Origin: Neoarius graeffei
Taxonomy: Eukaryota; Chordata; Actinopteri; Siluriformes; Ariidae
Assembly (NCBI RefSeq): GCF_027579695.1
Contig: NC_083592.1
Span: 36,090,714-36,154,713 of the forward strand
Length of the DNA stretch: 64,000 nt
Reading direction: 5' to 3'
A model generated the notes under the pieces. It saw only the letters and a program-made list of their open reading frames with translations, searched no databases and was not told where the DNA came from. The number at the start of each line of letters is the position of its first letter. Within the stretch, counting starts at the first letter, position 1. Both the position numbers and the translations under genes were made by a program. Shown in pieces: positions 29,101 to 33,553 of the stretch.

Positions 29101-30082
29101 CGCCCAGTGTTGTACATCAGCCGGAAGCTGTCAGTGCGTGAGGGGCGCTACAGCACTATCGAGAAGGAGTGCCTGGCCATCAAGTGGGCGGTCCTCACCC
29201 TCCGTTACTACCTGCTGGGGCGCTCTTTCACCCTCTGTTCGGACCACGCGCCCCTCCAGTGGCTCCACCGCATGAAGGATGCCAACGCGCGGATCACCCG
29301 TTGGTATCTGGCGCTCCAACCTTTCAACTTCAAGGTGGTCCACAGGCCGGGGGCGCAGATGGTCGTGGCGGACTTCCTCTCCCGTCAAGGGGGGGGGGAG
29401 TCGGCTGCGGGCCGGACGGGCGCCCGGCCTGAGTCGGGCGGTGGGGGTATGTGGCAGCGGGGGCGTGGTCAAGCACCGGTCTGTGACAGGAGGGCGGAGT
29501 TGGGGAAGGTAAGTGGCAGAATCGCTTCACCTGAGTGTCATTAACCTGTGTTTTGTGTGTTCTCCCCAGTAAACCGCCCTATTTAAGGAGGGAGAGCGAG
29601 AGCAGAGGGAGAACCGGACGAGACGCTGTGTGTGTCTCTCGCGCCAGTGAAAACTTGATTGCAACTCTGAAAAGTGTGGCAATAAAGCCGGTTTACAAAC
29701 CTGATCTCTGTCCTGCCGTCCTCTGTGCTCCACCCCCACACGCGATTCACGCAACACATACCTAATGCTACATATCACAGGTAGGTCTGAGCTTTGGAAT
29801 TAAAGCAGGTGATGTTTTACCTTTTTTCTCTTCTTGAATGAAGTACTGAATTGACTTATAGCATGTTTCTTTATCATAAAAAGTAACTGTGATGTTATTG
29901 CCGTAATGTTCCGACCACAGTACAGATGCTTTCCCTTTGGCTTTGATCAACAGACTCTTGATGTGAGTTTCCTTCGCCACCTCCAGAGTTACTTGTCCGG
30001 AAATGTAGTCTCCATTCGTAAAGGTGATGCTTTCATTCATGAGATCAAATGCCACTGAAATGTTCTTCACAGTACAAGCCAT
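7623..30082 (-). CDS. Alpha-arrestin, ARRDC3-like, six exons
   Basis: Joining 30082-29821, 15238-15178, 13641-13494, 13401-13305, 8328-8072 and 7796-7623 keeps one frame through five GT-AG introns and gives 332 residues. Exons 1-3 form the N-terminal arrestin domain (VAFD near residue 10, SGDYISGQV-type strand near 25-31, QPGIHVYPFTFQIP near 92-105, KGTHGKVVYSL near 115). Exons 4-6 form the C-terminal domain (KKMKFFTSG, NNSSRTIKPKFSLYQKQ, ILNCKVLKVEYRLK, NNPEIKLPVVILP). Family members act as adaptors that bring NEDD4-type ubiquitin ligases to membrane cargo. The protein stops soon after the arrestin fold and shows no PPxY motif, unlike human ARRDC3 (about 414 residues), so ligase recruitment may be lost or indirect. 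Introns are full of transposons; intron 1 (14.6 kb) holds a complete LTR retroelement. A second possible first exon lies at 35935-36196. Confidence 0.92.
8072..8328 (-). CDS. Arrestin gene exon 5
   Basis: 257 nt between acceptor CATTTACAG and donor AAG|GTGGGC. Encodes EQIKVKVDIVNNSSRTIKPK through VLKVEYRLK, the core of the C-terminal arrestin domain. A TTAA-flanked MITE ends only about 25 bp upstream of its acceptor. Confidence 0.93.
8355..9014. mobile_element. TTAA-flanked MITE, family T1, copy 1
   Basis: Starts TTAA|AGGAGAACTGAAGTCA and ends TGCCTTCAGTTCTCT. The same family, in opposite orientation, is at 50087-51323, where both TTAA flanks and the AGGGGAACTGAAG termini are intact. TTAA duplication is typical of piggyBac and Kolobok elements. 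I see no transposase. Confidence 0.75.
9108..9173. repeat. 66-bp palindrome
   Basis: GTTTGCATCTGTACTCATTTG is mirrored by CAAATGAACACAGATGCAAATG around the AT-rich centre GAATTAATATATTAATTC. It lies directly beside the LTR-like repeat that starts at 9179. Confidence 0.75.
9179..9535. mobile_element. LTR-like repeat (TGTCA...TGACA)
   Basis: The ends TGTCA and TGACA, and internal wording (AACAGGCAAAGGTCAGGCGAGAC, ATCAGAGGCAAAA), match the better-defined solo LTRs at 11120 and 50587. The flanking pentamers (ATTAC and AGTAC) only partly agree, so the boundaries are provisional. Confidence 0.5.
10082..10470 (+). mobile_element. SINE, GGAT-tailed, with target duplication
   Basis: An 11-bp target duplication GATCTTGATTT flanks it (10071-10081 and 10471-10481). 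The tail is five GGAT units. It lies in arrestin intron 4. Confidence 0.93.
10908..11977. mobile_element. TIR element (CAGGGGCATAGCT) hosting a solo LTR
   Basis: The left end CAGGGGCATAGCTGGG is mirrored by CCTAGCTACGCCCCTG at the right. A poly-G run lies at about 10921-10932. The interior is broken by the solo LTR at 11120-11576. After removing the LTR, about 610 bp remain. A frame at 11660-11944 has no motif I recognise. Such CAGGGG termini are common in hAT-type MITEs, but I do not see a clean 8-bp duplication. Confidence 0.65.
11120..11576. mobile_element. Solo LTR, 457 bp, TSD CAGTT
   Basis: Begins TGTCACAGTGTG and ends AGGACTGACA (TGTCA/TGACA inverted termini). It is flanked by a perfect 5-bp duplication CAGTT (11115-11119 and 11577-11581). 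No primer site or coding region adjoins it, so it is a solo LTR left by recombination. Relatives are at 50587-50992 and probably 9179-9535. Confidence 0.85.
12544..13079. repeat. Hairpin-ended dispersed repeat H, copy 1
   Basis: It starts TTATTTACCAGCTGGGAGGTCCG. The left arm GTGAAATACCGTGACCGAGGTC is mirrored by GAGGTCACGGTATTTCAC...CTTAAGCTGGTAAATAA near 12692. It then runs through a tail (CACTGTCGTTATCGCTATCCATG, GTTGTTGTTGT, CGAGCGAGTCGCCAAAGGTCCG) to AGCCAATCAGAGTGCACGATTTGATGG. Two further copies lie at 54690 and 60033. No coding capacity seen. Confidence 0.75.
13305..13401 (-). CDS. Arrestin gene exon 4
   Basis: 97 nt, from acceptor ATGTAG to donor TTAG|GTAAGA. Encodes MSQHGYKEKKMKFFTSGSVA and the DVHTEKTGFH linker strand that opens the C-terminal domain. 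It shares a short intron of 92 bp with exon 3. Confidence 0.9.
13494..13641 (-). CDS. Arrestin gene exon 3
   Basis: 148 nt, from acceptor TTTTTACAG to donor GATG|GTAGGA. Encodes DMPASFKGTHGKVVYSLEAK, then KKAKVHFYYVPQGDMSTPDL, closing the N-terminal arrestin domain. The largest open frame over this interval is in the wrong register, so this exon is found only by homology plus splice sites. Confidence 0.9.
13937..14303 (+). mobile_element. SINE, first of a tandem pair
   Basis: Flanked by the 12-mer ACATTTTAGCAG at 13925-13936 and 14304-14315. A short deletion removes part of the CATGTTCTCCCCGTG block. The second copy of the 12-mer is also the left flank of the next SINE. Confidence 0.92.
14316..14684 (+). 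mobile_element. SINE, second of a tandem pair
   Basis: Starts directly after the shared 12-mer and is followed by a third copy of it (14685-14696). It differs from the first by several substitutions, so the pair is not a simple duplication of one SINE. Confidence 0.92.
14779..14945 (+). mobile_element. Second SINE family, tRNA-derived, A-rich tail
   Basis: The head has an A-box-like TGGCTCAATTGGATAAGGC and a B box GGTTCGATTCC at tRNA spacing. A C/T-rich body (CCCCATCTCTCTCTCCTGC) follows, then AATAAAGG and an AAAAAGCCCCAAAAAA tail. It is unrelated in body sequence to the abundant SINE family. It is too diverged in its stems to be a functional tRNA gene. Confidence 0.75.
15178..15238 (-). CDS. 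Arrestin gene exon 2
   Basis: A 61-nt exon between acceptor TTTATCAG and donor CCA|GTGAGT. Encodes SRIIQPGIHVYPFTFQIPH, a hallmark strand of alpha-arrestins. Phase 1 in and phase 2 out match exon 1 and exon 3 exactly. Confidence 0.9.
15590..16050. mobile_element. GCGAC-rich MITE, copy 1
   Basis: The outer termini are AGTATCTCACCGGGCTGCGACAG and CTGTCGCAGGCCAGTGAGATACTGG. Inside is a second inverted repeat, GACTAGTTGGAGACACAGCAATT and AATTGTTGTGTCTCCAACTAGTC. The word GCGAC/GTCGC recurs many times. A second copy is at 52116-54170. No coding region. Confidence 0.8.
16051..16449. other. Intronic sequence, nothing recognised
   Basis: Low-complexity-free AT-rich sequence inside arrestin intron 1. 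I see no exon, repeat or regulatory motif. Confidence 0.4.
16461..16827 (+). mobile_element. SINE, young, with target duplication
   Basis: An 11-bp duplication ATTCCATGTTG (16450-16460 and 16828-16838) brackets a nearly consensus copy with complete head. Confidence 0.95.
16839..17740. repeat. Unassigned intronic DNA with an (ATT)n microsatellite
   Basis: About 13 ATT units at 17090-17128 are the only clear structure. Short open frames nearby (17237-17443, 17568-17873 minus) have no recognisable motif. Confidence 0.6.
17750..18390 (+). pseudogene. Decayed Tc1 transposase fragment
   Basis: Scattered pieces in shifting frames read like the catalytic half of a Tc1 transposase. They include a TGGACTGATGAAAC (W-T-D-E-T) motif near 17839, a GGACT...CCAAAACGTGTC segment, GGAATGGCCATCACAGTCCCTGAC near 18130, and a degenerate C-terminus near 18345. 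Stops and frameshifts are frequent. No terminal repeats are identified. Confidence 0.6.
18882..21640 (+). pseudogene. Intron-bearing hAT-transposase-derived gene, decayed
   Basis: Putative exons: 18882-19212, 19320-19404, 19484-19618, 19693-19850, 20492-20600, 20769-21013, 21090-21263 and 21362-21640. They read in order VFDTTKVMHRLLDMC, GLSVDNAPVNVG, GCPCHIIHNTAKHAG, PHISVRWLSLE, EVYLLFLQATLSVF, LLKHARFVDVQLRAE, FGRLSKIATLVLVLPHSNA and ERVFSMVGLNKT. The last two are the hAT C-terminal dimerisation region; the whole resembles GTF2IRD2/ZBED-like hAT proteins. Most junctions have good GT and AG sites (GTAAGT, TTTTGCAG, GTAAGA). A 12-A run at about 19001 shifts frame in the first exon, and phases fail around the 20769-21013 exon, so no complete protein is predicted. 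No N-terminal BED exon is seen. A SINE lies in one intron. Confidence 0.7.
20039..20391 (-). mobile_element. SINE inside hAT-gene intron
   Basis: A 14-bp duplication TAACTTAATTATCT (20025-20038 and 20392-20405) brackets it. It has small internal deletions, including in the CATGCAGG...GACTGTGG block. Confidence 0.92.
21664..21694. repeat. (CA)n microsatellite
   Basis: An uninterrupted CA run of about 13 units just downstream of the hAT-derived stop codon. Confidence 0.9.
22909..23260 (+). mobile_element. SINE, head-truncated, 13-bp duplication
   Basis: It begins inside the A-box region (GCGCTGTCGCC), so the first 25 or so bases are missing. ATAAGCTAGTGAA is duplicated at 22896-22908 and 23261-23273. 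Confidence 0.95.
23326..23470. repeat. Two-copy tandem repeat of about 66 bp
   Basis: CACACACAAACACACCTTAG...GTTTTAGGCCACAAGGCCA occurs twice in direct succession with one or two differences, inside the LTR-like element. Confidence 0.85.
23700..23930. repeat. Minisatellite based on GATTCAATGAGACT
   Basis: About 15 degenerate units of 14 bp (variants GATTCAATGGTAT and GATTCAATGAAAAC). Two blocks repeat a longer pattern, so expansion happened at more than one unit size. It lies in the right part of the LTR-like element. Confidence 0.85.
24090..24262. repeat. ATTATGAGA-type degenerate tandem repeat
   Basis: Alternating words such as CATTATTATGAGA and AGAAAGTCATAATTATGAGA recur about every 20-45 bp. 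A similar array is at 51515-51775. Confidence 0.6.
24457..24814 (+). mobile_element. SINE bordering the LTR retroelement
   Basis: Duplication GAGTTTTAAGCCA at 24444-24456 and 24815-24827. The retroelement inserted into the last bases of the right duplication, so the SINE is the older of the two. Confidence 0.93.
24831..25137 (+). repeat. Left LTR, 307 bp
   Basis: Runs TGTGGCAGCG...CACGCAACA. A TATA-like TATTTAAG is at 24961-24968 and AATAAA at 25062-25067, giving a plausible U3-R-U5 layout. A GTAAGT donor-like and a TTCTCCCCAG acceptor-like site lie 60 bp apart upstream of the TATA. Confidence 0.95.
25139..25156 (+). promoter_or_regulatory. Primer binding site, tRNA-Phe type
   Basis: TGGTGCCGAAACCCGGGA begins 2 bp after the left LTR. 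Its complement, TCCCGGGTTTCGGCACCA, matches the 3' end of vertebrate tRNA-Phe with CCA added. Confidence 0.85.
25183..29544 (+). CDS. Gag-Pol polyprotein, integrase before RT
   Basis: 1453 codons, uninterrupted, starting at MESSPFADLV, the first ATG after the primer site. Residues 1-309: Gag. 310-323: zinc knuckle CX2CX4HX4C. 363-366: aspartic protease VDSG. 568-605: integrase HHCC finger (H568, H575, C602, C605). D637, D696, E732: integrase DDE triad with a 35-residue gap. W869 onward: GPY/F-type module (WQGPF). D1076: RT motif A. D1139-D1140: YLDD. D1288, E1327, D1354: RNase H. No frameshift or readthrough separates Gag from Pol. The frame extends into the right LTR and stops at 29542-29544. 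The RT motif reads PFGLFGAPATF where gypsy elements usually have a C-N pair. All catalytic residues I checked are present. An upstream in-frame ATG at 24916 lies in U3 and is unlikely to be used. Confidence 0.93.
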   Translation: MESSPFADLVHALATAQQSQHQALVTLRKEQERRFEALVLAQQEDREAFRRLLASAGSTSAPAAGPSPITLTKMGPQDDPEAFIALFEQVAEASGWPMEQRAARLLPLLTGEAQLAALQLPADHRLAYADLRRAVLQRVGRTPEQQRQRFRALRMEEVGSPFAFGQQLRDACWRWLRAEDRDAEGIIDQVALEQFVARLPAGTAEWVQCHRPASLDQAVGLAEDHLAAVPAAGQQMSSSLSSSLSLSLPPPPVSRPRPIPPPRRRGPAPPQPARRTRGALPFLPSMSVSPPPQVSDPQSTAAEGRPGPVCWRCGEPGHLQQQCAAMEVGAVVRIPDAPEAALDQAGAYRIPVSVQGATYQALVDSGCNQTSIRQSLVQDEALGGAQGVKVLCVHGDVHCYPLVSVHIHFRGDKSIVKAAVNPRLTHSLILGTDWPGFRGLMAHLVKSGSCRLAGGGPGVVLAGAAVAGPSTSSPRQSEGPPAPPLSIGESLADFPLEQSRDETLRHAFDQVRVIDGQTLQPNATPTFPHFSILKDRLYRVTQDTQTKERVTQLLIPKSRRELVFQAAHFNPMAGHLGQDKTLARIMARFYWPGIRGDVRKWCTACRECQLVNPAAIPKAPLRPLPLIETPFERIGMDLVGPLDRSTRGYRFILVLVDYATRYPEAVPLRNISARSIAEALFHVISRVGIPKEILTDQGTSFMSRTLAELYGLLGIKPIRTSVYHPQTDGLVERFNRTLKNIIKKFVSEDARNWDKWLEPLLFAVREVPQASTGFSPFELLYGRKPRGILDVLRENWEEGPSQSKNEIQYVMDLRAKLHTLTHLTQENLRQAQERQTRLYNKGTRLREFTPGDKVLVLLPTSSSKLIAKWQGPFEVTRRVGDVDYEVRRTDREGALQIYHLNLLKLWNEEVPVALVSVVPEKAELGPEIQKGSLASRTSPVPCGDHLSPTQLTEVAQLQAEFSDVFSPLPGRTNLIEHHIETPPGVVVRSRPYRLPEHKKKVVREELQAMLEMGIVEESHSDWSSPVVLVPKADGSVRFCVDYRKVNAVSKFDAYPMPRIDELLDRLGTARFYSTLDLTKGYWQIPLTPLSREKTAFSTPFGLHQFVTLPFGLFGAPATFQRLMDRILRPHATYAAAYLDDIIIYSNDWQRHLQHLRAVLRSLRRAGLTANPKKCAIGRVEVRYLGFHLGNGQVRPQINKTAAIAACPRPKTKKGVRQFLGLAGYYRRFIPNYSDVTSPLTDLTKKGAPDPVQWTEQCQRAFSEVKAALCGGPLLHSPDFSLPFLLQTDASDRGLGAVLSQQVGGEDRPVLYISRKLSVREGRYSTIEKECLAIKWAVLTLRYYLLGRSFTLCSDHAPLQWLHRMKDANARITRWYLALQPFNFKVVHRPGAQMVVADFLSRQGGGESAAGRTGARPESGGGGMWQRGRGQAPVCDRRAELGKVSGRIASPECH
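29436..29449 (+). promoter_or_regulatory. Purine-rich tract before right LTR
   Basis: GGGCGGTGGGGGTA immediately precedes TGTGGCAGCG and is the likely plus-strand priming site. It is not a pure purine run, and it is translated as part of the polyprotein. Confidence 0.6.
29450..29756 (+). repeat. Right LTR, 307 bp
   Basis: Same sequence as the left LTR as far as I can compare. The polyprotein stop codon is inside it. TATTTAAG is at 29580-29587 and AATAAA at 29681-29686. Confidence 0.95.
29821..30082 (-). CDS. Arrestin gene exon 1 (proximal version)
   Basis: 262 nt from ATG (MACTVKNISVAFD...) to the donor AAAAAAG|GTAAAAC. Encodes the first 87 residues, ending IQEEKK. The gypsy-type element's right target duplication ends about 60 bp past the donor. 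The 5' flank matches that of the distal exon at 35935-36196. Confidence 0.92.
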
Positions 30083-30260
30083 AGTTTTCAGTCCAGATAA
30101 TACACGTAGTTGTAAAGCTGTACACCTTATTGTGTTCCACCTAATATGTATCTCCGCAACTATTTCCTGGCTACTTCCGAGTCAACTCCCAACAACATTT
30201 GAAAACAAGCGTTTCTTTTAGCGAATCAGAACAAGTGTGTCAGCTGACCGACTCTTTCAG
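30083..30260 (-). promoter_or_regulatory. 5' flank of proximal arrestin exon 1
   Basis: Immediately upstream of the ATG, TTATCTGGACTGAAAA and a block TCGGAAGTAGC recur near the distal exon (36197-36300). This suggests both first exons were duplicated with their leaders. I see no TATA box; promoter function is inferred. Confidence 0.4.
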
Positions 30261-30309
30261 CTCCCAAACAATTAATTCACAATATTCTTCTTTTTTCCCC
30301 CTCCCCCAA

Positions 30310-30885
30310 TGTATTCAGGTTGAACAGTTGGTGTTCTGGTGCAGTCAGAATAACTTGGAGCTAAACACCCTCAAGACAGTGGAGATGATGGTGGACTTCA
30401 GGAGACAGCCCTCTGCAATGCTCCCCTTCACTATATCCAACAGTCCTGTGCCAACTCATAAGACTTGAAGTGGAAACCTAACATCAACTCTATCCTCAAA
30501 AAAAGTCCAGCAGAGGATGTACTGTACTTTCTGCAGCAACTCAGAAACGTTGGTCTGTCACAGTTCTACACCGCAGTCAGTGAATCCATCCAGTGCACAT
30601 TATCACAGTCTTGTTTATAACAGCCACACAGCAGGAAAGGAACAGCGAACAGTCAGGACAGCAGAAAGAATCATTGAGCCTCCCCGCCCAGCCTCCAGGA
30701 TTTGTACAGCTCATGAACCAGGAAGTGGGTGGAGAAAACACCCTCCTCACACAGTCGATACAACTTCATCCAACTCCTCCCCTCCAGCAGACACTGTAGA
30801 GCATTACACACCAGAGCTACCAGACATAGGAGCAGCTTTTCCCCCCATATCATCACCCTCATAAACAGCTGATCTAATCCATCTT
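30310..30885 (+). pseudogene. LINE (L2/Rex-like) reverse transcriptase 3' relic
   Basis: Fragments in shifting frames read VEQLVFWCSQNNLELN, then MMVDFRRQPSA, then VLYFLQQLRNVGLSQF and a C-terminal YHHPHKQLI. This order (W-C, the MVVDFR motif, the F-L-R-R-L-R-S-F-G motif) is typical of the end of non-LTR RTs of the L2/Rex type in fish. Several stops and a deletion of the Y-L-G segment make it dead. Confidence 0.65.
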
Positions 30886-30886
30886 G

Positions 30887-31090
30887 TGGGTGGTCCAGTG
30901 GTTAGCTCTGTCGCCTCACAGCAAGAAGGTTCCAGGTTTGAACCTCACAGTTGACGGGGGCCTTCCTGTGTGGAGTTTGCATGTTCTCCCTGTGTGTGTG
31001 TGTGTGTAGGTTTCTTCCACCAGAAGTAGTTAGGTTAACTGGCTACTCTAAAACGTCCCGATGATGTGCGAATGTGTGTGTGAATGGTTG
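30887..31090 (+). mobile_element. SINE, diverged head and body
   Basis: Head GGGTGGTCCAGTGGTTAGCTC and B box GGTTTGAACC are changed from consensus. The body stops after TGTGTGAATGGTTG, followed by unrelated sequence to about 31200. Confidence 0.75.
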
Positions 31091-31295
31091 AGAGGAGAAA
31101 ACCTCTATAACGGGAAACCACTACTGTAATTTTTCCCTAGAAACTTTGATGGCTGGAGCTGTCCGAGCGGCCATGTCACTGCAGTGATATGCCAAAGAGA
31201 CAGAGAATCCATCTTGCCATATACTATTGTGCCTCCTGTGTTATATACTCTTGTTTGTACTACCACACTGCACTCTATATACATTGACTATCTAT

Positions 31296-31298
<3 letters not shown>

Positions 31299-31336
<38 letters not shown>
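31299..31336. repeat. (TA)n microsatellite
   Basis: Uninterrupted TA run of about 18 units. Confidence 0.95.
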
Positions 31337-31337
<1 letters not shown>

Positions 31338-31792
31338 ATATTAGTGGCGCAAAGATATGAAGGTTACCTTCAAGTGTTGAACATACGTATTTCACAAGTG
31401 AGCACAGCGAACGAGAAGAAAATCGAACGCCATGTTTTTCCTGGCACTCTTTATATCTGGCTGCAGAATGAAAATAAATACTGTTTTGTGCCAACTCCGT
31501 AGCTTCATTTTTGATCAGAAACACAAAGGCAAACCTTATCTGTTTAAATTATGTTTTATATTTTAAGGTTAAGTGCGTTCCATGGGCTACCACCAGGGTT
31601 ACAAGCAATAAAGAGCAATTAAAATTATAGAAATGAACAATGGCAGCACAAATATAAAAGCATCTACAGCATTTCTTTCATCTAAATAACCTATTGAATG
31701 CAATATAAATCGACAATAGAACAATATAATCTTAAAAAATGTGAGCTGTCAATCTACTTATTTATCCATTTGTTCGTCTATGTCTTCTACCC

Positions 31793-32492
31793 ATCTACCG
31801 ACCACTTTAATAGGCACTTGTTCTTGATTCCTGTTCTTGGCTGCAGGAATGGAACCCAATGTGTTCTTCTGCTGTTGGATGCTGAGATGCTTTTCTGCTC
31901 ACCACGCTTGTAAAGAGTGATTGAGTTACTGTATCCTTCCTGGCAGCTCGAACCAATCTAGCCATTTTCCTCTGACCTCTCTTATCAATGAGGTGTTTCC
32001 AGCCACAGAACTGTTGCTCACTCAATGTTGTTGTGTTTTTTTTTCGTACCATTCCATGTAAACTCTAGAGACTGCTGTGTGTGGAAAACCCCAGGAGATC
32101 AGCAGTTTCTGAAATACTCAAACCAGTCCATCTGGTTCAAACCAACACCCATGCCACAGTGACTTACGTACTTACTTACTTAGAAACTTTAATGTCCTTA
32201 AAAAGGCAATTTGTCTTACAGCACAACACAAGACGAGACACCAGCCACCATCATATCAAACATCCCAACACAAACACACAACAAAAACACACCACGTCCA
32301 TTGCGCCAACTAAAAAAAAAAAAAAGCCAAAGAAATCACAATTTTTCCCATTCTGATGTTTGAAGTGAACATTAACTGAAGATTTGTATCTGCATGATTT
32401 TATGCATTGTGCCACTGCCAGTGGATTGGCTAATTAGATAACTGCATAAAACAGCAGGTGTATGGGTGTGCCTAATAAAGTAGCCGGTGACT
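31793..32492. mobile_element. Mariner/Tc-type non-autonomous element with nested insert
   Basis: The ends CTACCGACCACTTTAATAGGCAC and GTGTGCCTAATAAAGTAGCCGGTG are inverse to each other. Interior words (CTCTAGAGACTGCTGTGTGTGGAAAACCCCAGGAGATCAGCAG, GGATTGGCTAATTAGATAACTGC) match a widespread fish mariner-type element from memory. About 32163-32334 is an insert ending in an A-rich stretch, with a GTAAGTAAGTACG-like repeat at its other end, possibly a LINE tail. Confidence 0.65.
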
Positions 32493-33553
32493 GTATCTAT
32501 TTAGCTCAGCAGAAATCTATTTATGATTTCTTTTTAAAAAAAAAGCAAGACGGTCAGGGACCCCTAGGATATATACATCACAGACCCCTGGGGGGCCCTG
32601 GACCCCACTACTTTAGGAGATGGAAGATTAGAACATTTAGAGTCTAGATCTAAACTTTTTCTTCTTCATGAAAATGAATTCACATGCATGCTAGAAATAC
32701 AATATAGAGATAGCTTGTGAAATAAGTACAGATGAATATGGCATCTCAGACACACATTTTCATATGTGGTCAGTAAGCCAATAGTACTCAACATGAAGAA
32801 TTTTCTTATTATGTAGAATAAATGCAATAACATATTTAAAGACAAATGTAACTTGGAAATAAGGAGCAGGATTTTGAAATCAGGGGTGGCACGGTGGTGT
32901 AATGGTTAGCACTGTCACCTCACAGCAAGAAGGTCCTGGGTTCGAGCCCCGTGGCCGGCGAGGGCCTTTCTGTGCGGAGTTTGCTTGTTCTCCCCGTGTC
33001 TGTGTGGGTTTCCTCCGGGTGCTCCGGTTTCCCCCACAGTCCAAAGACATGCAGGTTAGGTGGCTCTAAATTGCCCGTGAGTGTGAATGGTTGTTTGTCT
33101 CTATCAGTGCGTTTACATGCACATAGAGAGAATCGAATTTCTGCCGTTGCTCGACTGAAATCGAAGTTCAAAATGCCATGTATACACCTTAATTCGGCTG
33201 AAATTGAACCGAACTTGATTTCTCGGAATCAAGCTACACGACCTAGATTATGCGATTTCTGCCGAGCTACTTAGTGCATGTATACCCTATTGAGCTACGT
33301 ATTCAAGCTACTTACTTCAGCACTGCCCCTTCCGGAAGTGATGAGTGACGAGACCACAAGCGGGAAACACAACAGCCTCGGTTGGCATGACAACGAATCA
33401 TGACAACGGCATGAATCTTTTCTTTTTGTGGCATTGTTTGCACTGTTAAAATTTAGCTCACTTACTGTATCACCAAATACATCTGTACAGCTGTTGCATA
33501 GCTGTGAATTGTGTACATAAACAAGTCACTGTATTTGTGTGTGTGTGTATATA

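Larger units (their letters stand above)
24831..29756 (+). mobile_element. Full-length Ty3/gypsy-type element, Gmr1-like order
   Basis: 4926 bp between a 5-bp duplication CATAC (24826-24830 and 29757-29761). Two 307-bp LTRs appear identical by eye. A primer site lies directly after the left LTR and a purine tract before the right LTR. One long ORF encodes Gag, protease, integrase, reverse transcriptase and RNase H in that order. Integrase-before-RT is the Ty1/copia arrangement, yet the RT (YLDD, FGAPATFQ) and GPF-bearing integrase are Ty3/gypsy-like; this combination is known as Gmr1. The element lies antisense to the arrestin gene, within intron 1. Identical LTRs and an open ORF indicate recent insertion and possible competence to move. 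Confidence 0.93.

Noticed and set aside
25106-29530. Many other open frames across the retroelement on both strands
   Set aside because: They are shadows of a GC-rich 1453-codon ORF whose domains and catalytic residues are fully accounted for.
31227-31502. 91-codon frame with a poly-YI stretch
   Set aside because: It is translation across a (TA)n microsatellite.
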